A stretch of 62,415 nt of DNA from an uncultured Ignavibacteriota bacterium. GTDB taxonomy: Bacteria; Bacteroidota; Ignavibacteria; UBA10030; UBA8401. Each line of letters opens with the position of its first letter. Within the stretch, counting starts at the first letter, position 1. Positions 9,158 through 17,613 of this stretch are shown in pieces. Made by a program: the position numbers and the translations under genes. Below the pieces are notes generated by a model. That model was not told where the DNA came from and searched no databases. It was given only the letters and a program-made list of their open reading frames with translations. The stretch is from assembly GCA_903861125.1 (NCBI GenBank), contig CAIOTF010000043.1, forward strand, positions 1 to 62,415. The letters run 5' to 3'.

Positions 9158-10045
9158 ATGATTAAACCGAAAAACATACCTGCTCTTGGATGGATGCTCT
9201 TCAGCGCGTTCTGTTTTGCGTTGATGGGCGCATTCACCCACTCGTTGAAGGATACATTCGATTGGCGCATCACCGGATTTGCGCGCGCGTTTATCAATTT
9301 TATTTTCGTTGTTGCGCTGGCATACGCTACAAAAAAACCGCTCATCTTTTTCAAAGTCCCGTCGTCGTTGTGGTGGCGAAGTGTTGTGGGATCCTTATCA
9401 ATCCTCTGCACATTTTATGTCTTTGCCAATCTTCCGCTGGCGGAAGCAACGTCTCTGGTGAATCTCGTCCCCATCTGGATGGCGCTCATTGTCGCCTTTG
9501 TGGCGAATCAAGCAATCTCCCGGTCTGTTCTGGTTTCTATCCTTTGCGGAATCGCTGGTGTGTATTTCATTCAGCAGCCTCATTTTGATAAGGGAAATGT
9601 TGCGATCGTCGTCGGTATCTTCCAGGCGCTGTTCGCAGCAGTGGCTGTCTATAATCTGCATCTTACAAAAGGACTCCATCCGACAACGGTGGTAGCACAT
9701 TTTACCGGCGTAGCCAGCGTTATAACATTTATCGCATTGATACCGTCGTTGCCGCATCTGTTCGATGGAGCAAAATATACGCTGCCGGTGATCGGCGAAC
9801 TTCTGGGAATAGGTTTGACCGGAACAGCGGCGCAGCTTGCCATGACGCGCGCCTATATGCTGGGGAATCCGGCGCAAAATTCCACCGTCGGACTGGCACA
9901 AGTGGCATTCGCCACCGTTTTTGATATCGTTATCTGGAACCGCTCGTTCAGTCTGGAAACGGTCATTGGCATTTTATTGATCACCGTTCCGACAACGTTT
10001 TTTGTGGCAAGGATACAATTGAGGAATAGAGCGCAGTCAGTATGA
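9158..10045 (+). CDS. EamA/DMT-family transporter
   Basis: 295 residues with about ten predicted transmembrane helices arranged as two EamA repeats (about 10-135 and 150-285). Features seen in the family include an early Ala/Phe-rich helix (WMLFSAFCFALMGAFTHSL), EATSLVNLVPIWMALIVAF at the end of the first repeat, and a C-terminal helix followed by a basic tail. Members export or exchange small metabolites (amino acids, nucleosides, sugars). Substrate unknown. It stands alone, with the antisense remains of a toxin gene following it. Confidence 0.87.
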   Translation: MIKPKNIPALGWMLFSAFCFALMGAFTHSLKDTFDWRITGFARAFINFIFVVALAYATKKPLIFFKVPSSLWWRSVVGSLSILCTFYVFANLPLAEATSLVNLVPIWMALIVAFVANQAISRSVLVSILCGIAGVYFIQQPHFDKGNVAIVVGIFQALFAAVAVYNLHLTKGLHPTTVVAHFTGVASVITFIALIPSLPHLFDGAKYTLPVIGELLGIGLTGTAAQLAMTRAYMLGNPAQNSTVGLAQVAFATVFDIVIWNRSFSLETVIGILLITVPTTFFVARIQLRNRAQSV

Positions 10046-10064
10046 GTTGTCGGCTCAATAAAAA

Positions 10065-10360
10065 TTACAAACTTTTATTCTCAGGGTTTTTTCTCGAATC
10101 CCAAATTGTTACGATGACGATACTGTCATTGTTGTAACGGTAAAAGATTTCATAGTGACCGCGAATAATAACGCGGTACGATCCACCGTTGACGGTTTTT
10201 CTCAGCATTGGGTGATCGGGAAGGAATGAAATGATGTTGTCGATCTCAGAAAGAAGTTTCTTTGAAAAGATGGAATTTCCGTTGCGCTGAAAATAGAATC
10301 AAGGATTGTCTGAAGGTCGTCGCTTGCTTTAAGCGACCAGATTATTTTTCTTTGAACCAT
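10065..10360 (-). pseudogene. RelE/ParE-family toxin, frameshifted
   Basis: Read on the minus strand, the ATG at 10358-10360 opens MVQRKIIWSLKASDDLQ, but the frame breaks after about 24 residues and stops early. Shifting by one base at a run of four A (plus strand 10290-10293) restores a continuous frame to a TAA at 10065-10067: it carries SKKLLSEIDNIISFLPDHP, then YRVIIRGHYEIFYRY and a closing IWDSRKNPENKSL, the normal ParE/RelE fold pattern (N-terminal helices, then strands with an Arg-rich RVIIRGHYEIFY core). With one extra base the gene would encode 98 residues, the usual family length. It overlaps the 3-prime end of the intact antitoxin gene by 19 bases, a normal toxin-antitoxin arrangement. 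The defect is either a real inactivating deletion in a homopolymer or an assembly error. Confidence 0.8.
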
Positions 10361-10581
10361 TGTTGAGTTCGATTGATCACGGCATCGTGAGAGATAGTTT
10401 TTCCGTTTGCAGTATCGGATTCTCCTTCGGTGATAGCTTTTTTCTGATCCTCCGAAATGATATACGGAGATTCTACGATATCTTGTTTATCGATGAGGTT
10501 TTGAATTGTTGAAAGAAATGTCTGATCTTCAATGGAAGATATTTTATTGATCAGATAATTTTGAAGTTCCAATGTGCTCAT
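10342..10581 (-). CDS. Antitoxin of a RelE/ParE-type toxin-antitoxin module
   Basis: 79 residues from ATG at 10579-10581; an upstream in-frame ATG at 10644 would add 21 residues that run into the divergent dgt region and is less likely. Sequence is helical and acidic, with an N-terminal dimerisation-like part (MSTLELQNYLINKISSIED) and a C-terminal GKTISHDAVINRTQQWFKEK, a pattern (G-x-x-I/V-S-H-x-x-V) seen in Bacteroidota antitoxins that accompany RelE/ParE toxins. The toxin gene follows with a 19-base overlap and is frameshifted, so this antitoxin may now be an orphan. It is divergent from the dGTPase gene, sharing a 55-bp promoter region. Confidence 0.75.
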   Translation of the reverse strand: MSTLELQNYLINKISSIEDQTFLSTIQNLIDKQDIVESPYIISEDQKKAITEGESDTANGKTISHDAVINRTQQWFKEK

Positions 10582-10636
10582 CGTTGATCCAATTGCTGAC
10601 CGTAATCTAACATCGGGCAGAGAAAATAGCAAATAT

Positions 10637-11902
10637 ATGAACAATACTTTCTACAACTCCTTCGATACGCAGTGCCGCGAAGACGAACGGAAGGACGATT
10701 ACCGGACTCCGTTTGAGCAGGACCGCGACCGCATCATCCATACGGCTTCGTTCCGCAGGCTGCAGGCGAAAACACAGGTCTTCCTTTCCGGCGAGTACGA
10801 TTTTTACCGCACGCGTCTTACACATTCGCTCGAAGTGGCACAGATCGGAAGAGCCATTTGCAGTTATCTGCAGCGCAAGAGTCCGTTCTTCACCGATACG
10901 TACTTCATTGATCCGCATCTTGTCGAAGCGATATGCCTTTCGCACGATCTCGGTCATCCGCCGTTCGGCCATGCGGGCGAACGTACGCTCCACAATGTTA
11001 TGAAACAATTCGGCGGATTTGAAGGGAATGCACAGACACTCCGGCTGCTGACGGAAACGGTTTATTCGGACAAAGTGTCACGCAAAGGAATGAATCCCAC
11101 TCGCTCATTTCTGGACGGCGTTTTGAAATACAAGACATTGTTCGGTGAACTAAACAACCCAAAGAACCATTTCATCTATAATGAACAGAAGCAGTTCCTC
11201 GATTTTGTGTTCGAGGGCATTGATATCACAAAAGAGATCGAAGCGGGAAAGCAGCGCGATCATTTCCGCAGTATCGAATGCCAGATCATGGATTGGTCGG
11301 ACGATGTTGCCTATTCCCTGAACGATATCGCCGACGGCATCCATTCCGGATTCATCACGCAGCAGAAGATTGAGCAATGGGCGGAAACGCAGAATCTTGA
11401 TGAAGAACTGCGGAAGACCTTGGAATTGCTTTTTGCGGCAATGAACGAAGGGAATGTGGAACGCTCGCTTTCCGGCAAGATCGGCGACTATATCGAATCG
11501 TGCAAAATAGTTGAAACAACAAATGTCTTTAGTTCCAAAACAAATCGGTACCGGTATAATCTTGTTGTCGACGAAAAGGCAATAAAAGAATCAACGATGT
11601 TCAAAAAACTCTCGCTCGATCTCGTCTTTCTTTCTCCGCAGCTGCATCAGTTGGAAAAGAAAGGGGACTATCTGCTCAAACGGATCTTCGACACGTTCGC
11701 AGAGAATTATTTGGGAAAAGAGAAGTTCGAACTGAATCTGCTTCCGAAATATGTTGAACAGAATATCTTCTCTGCGCCGGACACCGAACACCGCGCCCGC
11801 TTGCTGTGCGATTACATTGCCGGTATGACTGACGGTTTTGCAATTAGAACGTATAAACGGCTGTTCGATCCGGAATTTGGTTCAATGGTGGACCTTATTT
11901 AA
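10637..11902 (+). CDS. dgt: Deoxyguanosinetriphosphate triphosphohydrolase-like protein (HD domain)
   Basis: 421 residues from ATG at 10637; an upstream in-frame ATG at 10574 overlaps the antitoxin start and is less likely. The N-terminus DDYRTPFEQDRDRIIHTASFRRLQ and TRLTHSLEVAQIGR followed by the HD motif LSHDLGHPPFGHAGE (His-Asp near residue 115) are diagnostic of dGTPase-like enzymes, which split dNTPs into deoxynucleoside and triphosphate, controlling dNTP pools. The metal ligands H...HD...D can be traced in these motifs. The C-terminal part ends with IAGMTDGFAIRTYKRLF, also standard. Some relatives act in phage defence, but nothing here points specifically to that beyond the adjacent toxin-antitoxin remnant. 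Confidence 0.92.
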   Translation: MNNTFYNSFDTQCREDERKDDYRTPFEQDRDRIIHTASFRRLQAKTQVFLSGEYDFYRTRLTHSLEVAQIGRAICSYLQRKSPFFTDTYFIDPHLVEAICLSHDLGHPPFGHAGERTLHNVMKQFGGFEGNAQTLRLLTETVYSDKVSRKGMNPTRSFLDGVLKYKTLFGELNNPKNHFIYNEQKQFLDFVFEGIDITKEIEAGKQRDHFRSIECQIMDWSDDVAYSLNDIADGIHSGFITQQKIEQWAETQNLDEELRKTLELLFAAMNEGNVERSLSGKIGDYIESCKIVETTNVFSSKTNRYRYNLVVDEKAIKESTMFKKLSLDLVFLSPQLHQLEKKGDYLLKRIFDTFAENYLGKEKFELNLLPKYVEQNIFSAPDTEHRARLLCDYIAGMTDGFAIRTYKRLFDPEFGSMVDLI

Positions 11903-12196
11903 CGAATATTGCAGTATAAAAATATGTTGCTGAGTGTGGTATCTTGTAGACAGGACTTCGCTCACCAATTATTTTGATTTGGCACAATAACAATAGATCC
12001 GGTCTCGGCAACATTTTTTTTTAGATAGTCACACTGAGCGGAGTCGAAGTGTGACAGTGATAAAAATTGCCATATCTTTCTAAAAGTGTATGCCCGGAAT
12101 GATAAATATTTGGTTTACAACTCTTTTCATGAATGGACGAACAAATCGAAGAATATCTTACAATCATTGTTTGCGCAACATAAGCAGGAAAACTTT
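11903..12196. other. Gene-free interval with one palindromic element
   Basis: About 290 bases between dgt and the next start codon. It contains the palindrome listed at 12028-12055 and an A/T-rich stretch, but no open frame with coding character. A 37-residue upstream extension of the following gene is open here but has no recognised sequence. Confidence 0.6.
12028..12055. repeat. Dispersed palindromic element (CACTGAGCGGAGTCGAAGTG type)
   Basis: GTCACACT, a 12-base core GAGCGGAGTCGA, then AGTGTGAC: a perfect 8-bp inverted repeat. The core is the same as in the interrupted copy at 57464-57505 (GAGCG...GGAGTCGA), where the arms are TCATCCT/AGGATGA. Elements of the form CATCCTGAGCGGAGTCGAAGGATG are familiar, widely scattered intergenic repeats in environmental bacterial genomes; here the arms have changed in a compensating way (CACACT/AGTGTG), which supports selection for pairing. 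Confidence 0.75.
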
Positions 12197-13306
12197 ATGA
12201 ATGCCCGTCAGTGGTTTGAAATTATAAATATCGATACGATCGATACGCCGGCACTTGTATTCTATAAAGACCGCATCGAAGAAAATATCCGCCGGTTGAA
12301 AAAAAAAGTCCCCGATGCCGATCGTTTGCGTCCGCACGTGAAAACTAACAAAAGTGCCGATGTATGTGTGATGATGATGAAGGAGGGGATCTACAAATTC
12401 AAATGCGCCACGATCGCCGAAGCGGAAATGCTGGCGGCGGTCAAAGCGAAGGATGTACTGCTTGCGTATCAGCCGGTCGGACCGAAGATCCATCGGCTGT
12501 TGGAACTTGTGAAACAATATCCTCAAACACACTTTTCATGTGTGGTTGATAACGCCGTGTCCGCAAAAGAGATCGCCGCTGTTTTCCGGTCGCATGCCGG
12601 CACTATCAATGTGTATATTGATATCAACGTCGGGATGAACCGTACGGGAATCACGCCGGAAAACGCGTTCACTTTGTACGAAGAAATAATTCAGTTGTCC
12701 GGAATCAGCATAATCGGTCTGCATATGTACGACGGCCACATCACCGATGCGGATATCAGCATACGGCGGCAGAGATGTTCATCCGGATACGACAAGGTCC
12801 GTGTGTTGAGCGATATGATAATGAAAAAATATCACCACAAAGTATCGGTCGTTGCCGGTGGTTCTCCTACGTTTCCTCTTCATGCAGAACATCAGGAAAT
12901 TGAATGCAGTCCGGGAACATTTGTTCTTTGGGACTGGAGTTATAAAAAGACATATCCCGACGAACCGTTTGAGTATGCCGCATTGGTCGTTACGCGTGTT
13001 GTTTCAATCATCAATGGTACAGCAATGACGATCGATCTCGGACATAAATCGGTAGCCGCGGAAAATCCGTTGCCGCGAGTTCATTTTTTGAATTCACCCG
13101 AAGTGATTCCGGCCGCGCACAGCGAAGAACATATGATGGTGACGATGCCGGACACAAATAAATACAGAATCGGTGATGTTTTTTACGGCGTTCCGGTGCA
13201 TATTTGTCCTACCGTAGCGCTGTATGAACGGGCAATGGTTGTTGAACAGAATATAGTTAACGCAGAATGGAAGATCACTGCACGCAATAAAAAGATCACA
13301 CTGTAG
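12197..13306 (+). CDS. PLP-dependent D-threonine aldolase / D-serine dehydratase-like enzyme
   Basis: 369 residues from ATG at 12197, which has AGGAAAAC upstream. An N-terminal alanine-racemase fold domain starts with DTPALVFYKDRIEENI and carries the PLP Lys in RPHVKTNKS (about residue 50), then CATIAEAEMLA and VYIDINVGMNRTGI, all usual for this fold type III family. The C-terminal domain (about 260-369) has the metal-binding HxCPT motif (VHICPTVALYE) typical of D-threonine aldolase and eukaryotic-type D-serine dehydratase (DSD1) relatives, together with an earlier His (LGHKS). It probably cleaves a D-beta-hydroxy amino acid or dehydrates D-serine in the cytoplasm; which substrate cannot be told. 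Confidence 0.85.
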   Translation: MNARQWFEIINIDTIDTPALVFYKDRIEENIRRLKKKVPDADRLRPHVKTNKSADVCVMMMKEGIYKFKCATIAEAEMLAAVKAKDVLLAYQPVGPKIHRLLELVKQYPQTHFSCVVDNAVSAKEIAAVFRSHAGTINVYIDINVGMNRTGITPENAFTLYEEIIQLSGISIIGLHMYDGHITDADISIRRQRCSSGYDKVRVLSDMIMKKYHHKVSVVAGGSPTFPLHAEHQEIECSPGTFVLWDWSYKKTYPDEPFEYAALVVTRVVSIINGTAMTIDLGHKSVAAENPLPRVHFLNSPEVIPAAHSEEHMMVTMPDTNKYRIGDVFYGVPVHICPTVALYERAMVVEQNIVNAEWKITARNKKITL

Positions 13307-13333
13307 AACGAAAAGACGGGAATGACGGTACGC

Positions 13334-14779
13334 ATGGAACAGAATCAGGAAGAAAAGAAATACCAAAAAGACGACATCATTGAGCTCACTATTGAATCCA
13401 CAGGATTTGAAGGTAAGAGTATCGCTAAAGTGGATGGGTTCGTTGTTTTTGTCGATGGCGCGATCGCCGGCGATGTTGTGAAGGCAAAAATATATAAAAC
13501 AAAAAAGAAATATGCCGAAGCGAAACTTGTTGAACTTGTCACGCCGTCACCGAAGCGGACCGCGGCGCGCTGCAAATATTTCGGCATTTGCGGCGGATGC
13601 AAATGGCAGCACGTGGATTATGCAACGCAGCTGGAATATAAGCAGCAGCATGTAGCCGATGCGCTTGAACATATCGGCGGATTCAAAGGAGTGAATATCC
13701 TTCCGATCGTCGGGTCGGATGACGTGTTCTTTTACCGGAACAAACTGGAATTTTCTTTTGCCGACAAACCGTGGTGGACAGAAAAAGATATGGTGGATTT
13801 GAAAGTGGAAGCAGGCCTAAAAAATACGTTTGCCGCCGGTTTCCACGTTCCGCAGCGATGGGATAAAGTGCTGAATATCGATGAATGTTTCCTTCAATCC
13901 GAACTCAGCACGGGAATATTGAACGCAGTCCGCGAGTTTGCGCTGACGAACAATATCCCGGCGTATTCACCGGATACCGAAAGCGGATACTTCCGCAACC
14001 TGGTCATCCGTGAAGGGAAGAATACGGGCGAAGTGATGGTGAATCTTGTCACATTTGAGGACTCGCCTGAAGTAATGGAAAAACTGAGCGCAGGACTGCA
14101 AAAACAATTTCCGGCGATCACAACCATCATCAATAATATTACGAAAAGAAAATCGCAGGTGGCGGTCGGCGAATATGAAAAGATTTATTACGGCAGCGGG
14201 ATTATTCACGATAAACTGGGAAACCATATTTTTCAGATCTCGGCAAATTCATTCTTCCAGACGAATACGAAGCAGGCGGAGAAATTGTATTCCATCGCAA
14301 AAGAATTTGCAGAACTGAAACCAACTGACGTAGTGTACGATCTGTACTGCGGAACGGGAAGCATCGGCATCTCCATCTCGGATTCAGTAAAGCAGGTGAT
14401 CGGCATTGAATTGATCGAAAGTTCCATTCTGAACGCACGAACCAATGCCGAATTGAACGGCATCAGTAATTGCGAATTTATTTCCGGCGATATGAAAGAT
14501 CTGCTGACAAAGGATGTTGCATGGAGGGAACGGTACGCGAAGCCGGATGTGCTCATCATCGATCCTCCGCGCAGCGGCATGCACCCCAAGGCAGTGGAAG
14601 AACTGGGGAAGATGCAGATTCCGTCAATCGTGTATGTCAGCTGCAATGCTGCAACGCTGGCGCGCGATCTGCAAATGCTGGCAAAGTCGGGATATATAAT
14701 TGAAAAAGTTCAACCGGTGGACATGTTTCCGCATACGTATCATATCGAATGCGTGGCGAAACTGATCCTGAAACAATGA
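13334..14779 (+). CDS. 23S rRNA (uracil-5)-methyltransferase, RlmD/TrmA family
   Basis: 481 residues from ATG at 13334 (another ATG four codons upstream is possible but sits directly against its GGG). Domains: TRAM RNA-binding (about 12-70), a 4Fe-4S cluster motif CxxxxxCxxC (CKYFGICGGC) with a fourth Cys in DECFL, and a class I SAM-dependent methyltransferase with YDLYCGTGSIGI, then IDPPRSGMHP and the catalytic Cys in YVSCNAATLARD. The full set of catalytic parts is intact. The family makes m5U in 23S rRNA (RlmD/RlmC) or tRNA (TrmA); an FeS cluster plus TRAM favours the rRNA enzymes. It converges, with no gap, on the next minus-strand gene. Confidence 0.92.
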   Translation: MEQNQEEKKYQKDDIIELTIESTGFEGKSIAKVDGFVVFVDGAIAGDVVKAKIYKTKKKYAEAKLVELVTPSPKRTAARCKYFGICGGCKWQHVDYATQLEYKQQHVADALEHIGGFKGVNILPIVGSDDVFFYRNKLEFSFADKPWWTEKDMVDLKVEAGLKNTFAAGFHVPQRWDKVLNIDECFLQSELSTGILNAVREFALTNNIPAYSPDTESGYFRNLVIREGKNTGEVMVNLVTFEDSPEVMEKLSAGLQKQFPAITTIINNITKRKSQVAVGEYEKIYYGSGIIHDKLGNHIFQISANSFFQTNTKQAEKLYSIAKEFAELKPTDVVYDLYCGTGSIGISISDSVKQVIGIELIESSILNARTNAELNGISNCEFISGDMKDLLTKDVAWRERYAKPDVLIIDPPRSGMHPKAVEELGKMQIPSIVYVSCNAATLARDLQMLAKSGYIIEKVQPVDMFPHTYHIECVAKLILKQ

Positions 14780-15499
14780 TCACATTCCGTACGACAACCC
14801 GATGGAACAGATAATGCCGGAATAATCAGCGATGAAATTCCTTAACTGGTTTCCTCTGTCGTCTCGGTAATCCTCGATCTGCAAATACCGGTAACCCATA
14901 TCGAATGTAGCGTTCAGCTTATCCTGCAGGGGAAAGAGAAATTGAAGTGATGTGCGCAGACCGTACCCTTCTCCGTCCACCGTTTTTGTATATGATGTTC
15001 CGGTATTCAGTGTTCCCTCTTCCTCCACCGAACTGAATGCATACACGAAACCAATCTCGAACTTTATGGCGGTCTTTGGGATTACCGCACCGACATTTAG
15101 CGAAAGCGGGTAGAGTGTGTATAGCGTGTTGACCGACGTCTCGAGCGATCCGGTCACAGAGCCGTTCATGTCAGTCTGCTGCGTGACGGAGGAATAAGAA
15201 CGCTCACTGGAGATATATTCCGCACGCAGTGAAATATAATTATACATGTTCTTGGGTCTTACCGACATCCAGGCGCCCCACATCGCGGCACTTCTGACCG
15301 GTCTCATAGAAGAGTTCGTTGCTTCATTAACGAACTCGATCTGATTGTTGATGTATTCCGGATTAATGATCGTCGGTCCTCCTTGAATGCCGATTCCGTA
15401 CATGGCAGTCGCAATGTTTGTTGTGACCGTATCAATCTCATCCTGTGCATACATAAACGTGGAAAAGAGCAGAGTAAGGACAATCGTAAATTTTTTCAT
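14780..15499 (-). CDS. Predicted outer-membrane beta-barrel protein
   Basis: 239 residues. Clear signal peptide MKKFTIVLTLLFSTFMYAQ with cleavage near the Gln. The mature part alternates hydrophobic and polar residues in about eight short strands (YNYISLRAEYISS, LYPLSLNVGAVIP, AIKFEIGFVYAFS, LNATFDMGYRYLQ, GIICSIGLSYGM) typical of an 8-strand porin-fold or OmpA-like barrel and ends on an aromatic/hydrophobic strand. Function unknown. It lies eight bases downstream of the small lipoprotein gene at 15508-15894 and is probably in one operon with it. Confidence 0.7.
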   Translation of the reverse strand: MKKFTIVLTLLFSTFMYAQDEIDTVTTNIATAMYGIGIQGGPTIINPEYINNQIEFVNEATNSSMRPVRSAAMWGAWMSVRPKNMYNYISLRAEYISSERSYSSVTQQTDMNGSVTGSLETSVNTLYTLYPLSLNVGAVIPKTAIKFEIGFVYAFSSVEEEGTLNTGTSYTKTVDGEGYGLRTSLQFLFPLQDKLNATFDMGYRYLQIEDYRDDRGNQLRNFIADYSGIICSIGLSYGM

Positions 15500-15507
15500 A
15501 GAGATAC

Positions 15508-15894
15508 CTATTGTTTTACTGCTGTCACAAAAATGATCGCCGCTTGCGGAACATATCCTTTCATTTCAAGGTAATATGTTCCCGATTTAACTTTGAATCC
15601 TCGTCTGTCCTTTCCATCCCATACGGCAATATACTGACCGGGCGCGTGCGAGTTATTGCTCACGATCGTCCGCACCTCTTCGCGGAATTGATCGTACACC
15701 ACAATCGATAATGTTGTGGATGACGGAACGCCGTACTTAACACGCGTTGTATCGGTGAATGGATTGGGATAATTCTGATTCATGAAAAAACTTGAAGGAG
15801 GCGGACCGACGGCAGTATCCGGACCGGTGGTTGGTTCGACAACGCACGAACAGAACAACAACAATACTGAAAAACAGACCAACAATAATTTCAT
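15508..15894 (-). CDS. Small lipoprotein consisting of a T9SS-sorting/FlgD-Ig-like domain
   Basis: 128 residues from ATG at 15892-15894 with AGGGGTAACT upstream; the longer open frame to 16107 overlaps the neighbouring gene's end and is rejected. Signal peptide with lipobox LLLFCSC, giving a lipidated Cys near residue 19. Right after a short linker comes MNQNYPNPFTDTTRVKYGVP, the hallmark start of T9SS type A sorting or FlgD-like Ig domains, continuing through VVYDQFREEVRTIV and VWDGKDRRGFKVKSGTYYLEM. It lacks the usual basic end of T9SS signals. So a domain normally used as a secretion tail seems here to be the whole mature lipoprotein. Confidence 0.72.
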   Translation of the reverse strand: MKLLLVCFSVLLLFCSCVVEPTTGPDTAVGPPPSSFFMNQNYPNPFTDTTRVKYGVPSSTTLSIVVYDQFREEVRTIVSNNSHAPGQYIAVWDGKDRRGFKVKSGTYYLEMKGYVPQAAIIFVTAVKQ

Positions 15895-15995
15895 AGTTAC
15901 CCCTGCTTTTTTGTACCTACAAAATAGCACGTTTGACGTAAGAGGCAACACCAATTTCAATGAAAAGTGACTAGCGTGAGCAGTAACACAGGAGG

Positions 15996-17603
15996 TTATG
16001 GCATTGTTTTCCAACCGTAATTCATTTTCCAAAACAAGACCTGTCCCTCTTGTCCTAAAGCATAAACGGAACGGCCATCTTTTGTAAAAAATATTTTCCT
16101 GTTCCATCCCCCTAATCCTGTCAGACCTACTCGTGTTCCAGGAGTGGTTCTATCAATGAGCCACGAGCCGCCATAAACCGCAGTAGCCATCAATGAGTAA
16201 TCGGGTGTAAAAGCAATGCAATTATCAGAATTGTTTGGATCATATCCATACTTGTCAACCGTTTTGGCGGAAAGTATTTCCCTAACGGAACCGGCGGATG
16301 CCGTGTAAATTTCTGAAGGGGACACATATAAAGGATTAAGGGTAAAGCTGAAATTCGGAATCGTGTTTAACTTCGTTTTGGTATCTAGATCGTAAACATG
16401 CAGTTCTTCGTCACCCCCAACGATCAATCGTTTATCATCCGGACTGATATAGATGCGCAATGCATCAGTCATGAGATCCGGGAATGTATAGAGCGAATCT
16501 CCGGTTTCGATATTCCACAGCTTCACCTGTTCATTCATAAAATTATTGACCGTTGCCATTATGTTGCTGTTCGGCAGCGATGTTACGGCAAGACCAAACT
16601 GATTGCTTCCTGCCTGTATTGTCCGCAGAAGTGTACCGGACGGAATCGCGTAGACCTTCACTTCTTTCCGGATCGAAACGGCCAGCAAAGTATTCGAAGA
16701 ATTGAATGCGCAGGTGTTGGCTTCGAAGTTATCAGCGGTGGCATCGAAGGATGAGATAGTTGCTCCGGTGGAGAAATTTATCACTCGCACTCCACCTCCG
16801 CCATAGGTAATAGCCAGCATCGATTCATCGTTGCTTACGATCATATCATTTGCATTCGATACTGTTGTGATCTCACGGTATTTTGCTGTGGAAAGAAGCG
16901 TATACGCAATCATAATCTCGTTGGTCGGGAGTGTTTGATTATGAGCAGTAGTAGATGTTAAGCGGTAATAATATTTCTTTTTTCGCAACAGAACTGTGTC
17001 TTTATATGTAGTAATGTAACTTGGCAGCCGTGCTATTTCAGAGTACACTCCTCCGGAATCCTTTCGTTCAATGGCGGTGAATACCGGAAAGTAATTATTT
17101 ACTGACCAACGAAGCGTTACACCGGAGGAATCTCCGGAAAGGGATATGGATGCAGGCTGAGTAAGGGTGATTTTAATGCTGACAGCACCGGAAAAACTCG
17201 ACATTGCATAATCAGTTTTAGCAGCAACGCGGTAATAATAAACGGTATCCATTTTTAATGGAGTCCGATCATAATACCGGTTGATACGGTCGGTACCGGT
17301 CAGTGCAATAGTTTCTAATTGATCTTTGCTGACCATTGCGATGGTCGTGAACTCGGTTTGATGCTGCGATCTTCTTTGTATGATATACTGTTCTTTTGCA
17401 ACGCCAAGGGTAGTAAAATCAATCGCAATAACGCTGTCACTCAGAAGCGCATACGTGAGAAAGCGGGGAAAGCGGGGAACATAATTCTTCGATTCGGTAT
17501 CATATTTGTTTTCAAGCGTCAGTGGAGGTGCATCGTTGCATGAAAAGGAGACGAGAGAAAAAAATAACGGCAACAGTAAAACCGGAATGTTCAGATTTTT
17601 CAT
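15996..17603 (-). CDS. Lipoprotein with FN3-like segments and WD40-like beta-propeller
   Basis: 535 residues. Lipoprotein signal with lipobox LVSFSC (Cys near residue 22). Residues about 48-145 and 150-235 look like two fibronectin-III-like segments (each ends in YYYRVAA/YYYRLTS followed by a strand). Residues about 240-530 form a WD40/YVTN-type propeller: repeated units such as NDMIVSNDESMLAITYGGGGVRVINF, NSSNTLLAVSIRKEVKVYAI, VKLWNIETGDSLYTF, IYISPDDKRLIVGGDEELHVYDL and IFFTKDGRSVYALGQEGQVLFWKM. Likely periplasmic or surface-anchored and involved in protein binding. Ten bases downstream of the PEGA protein gene, so co-transcribed. Confidence 0.78.
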   Translation of the reverse strand: MKNLNIPVLLLPLFFSLVSFSCNDAPPLTLENKYDTESKNYVPRFPRFLTYALLSDSVIAIDFTTLGVAKEQYIIQRRSQHQTEFTTIAMVSKDQLETIALTGTDRINRYYDRTPLKMDTVYYYRVAAKTDYAMSSFSGAVSIKITLTQPASISLSGDSSGVTLRWSVNNYFPVFTAIERKDSGGVYSEIARLPSYITTYKDTVLLRKKKYYYRLTSTTAHNQTLPTNEIMIAYTLLSTAKYREITTVSNANDMIVSNDESMLAITYGGGGVRVINFSTGATISSFDATADNFEANTCAFNSSNTLLAVSIRKEVKVYAIPSGTLLRTIQAGSNQFGLAVTSLPNSNIMATVNNFMNEQVKLWNIETGDSLYTFPDLMTDALRIYISPDDKRLIVGGDEELHVYDLDTKTKLNTIPNFSFTLNPLYVSPSEIYTASAGSVREILSAKTVDKYGYDPNNSDNCIAFTPDYSLMATAVYGGSWLIDRTTPGTRVGLTGLGGWNRKIFFTKDGRSVYALGQEGQVLFWKMNYGWKTMP

Positions 17604-17613
17604 TGATGTCCGA

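Noticed and set aside
10574-10636. Upstream start for dgt
   Set aside because: The extra 21 residues overlap the antitoxin start and do not match the family N-terminus.
15508-16107. 199-residue version of the small lipoprotein
   Set aside because: The 71-residue N-terminal extension overlaps the WD40-like gene, has no family features, and hides a good lipoprotein signal peptide with its own binding site at 15894.
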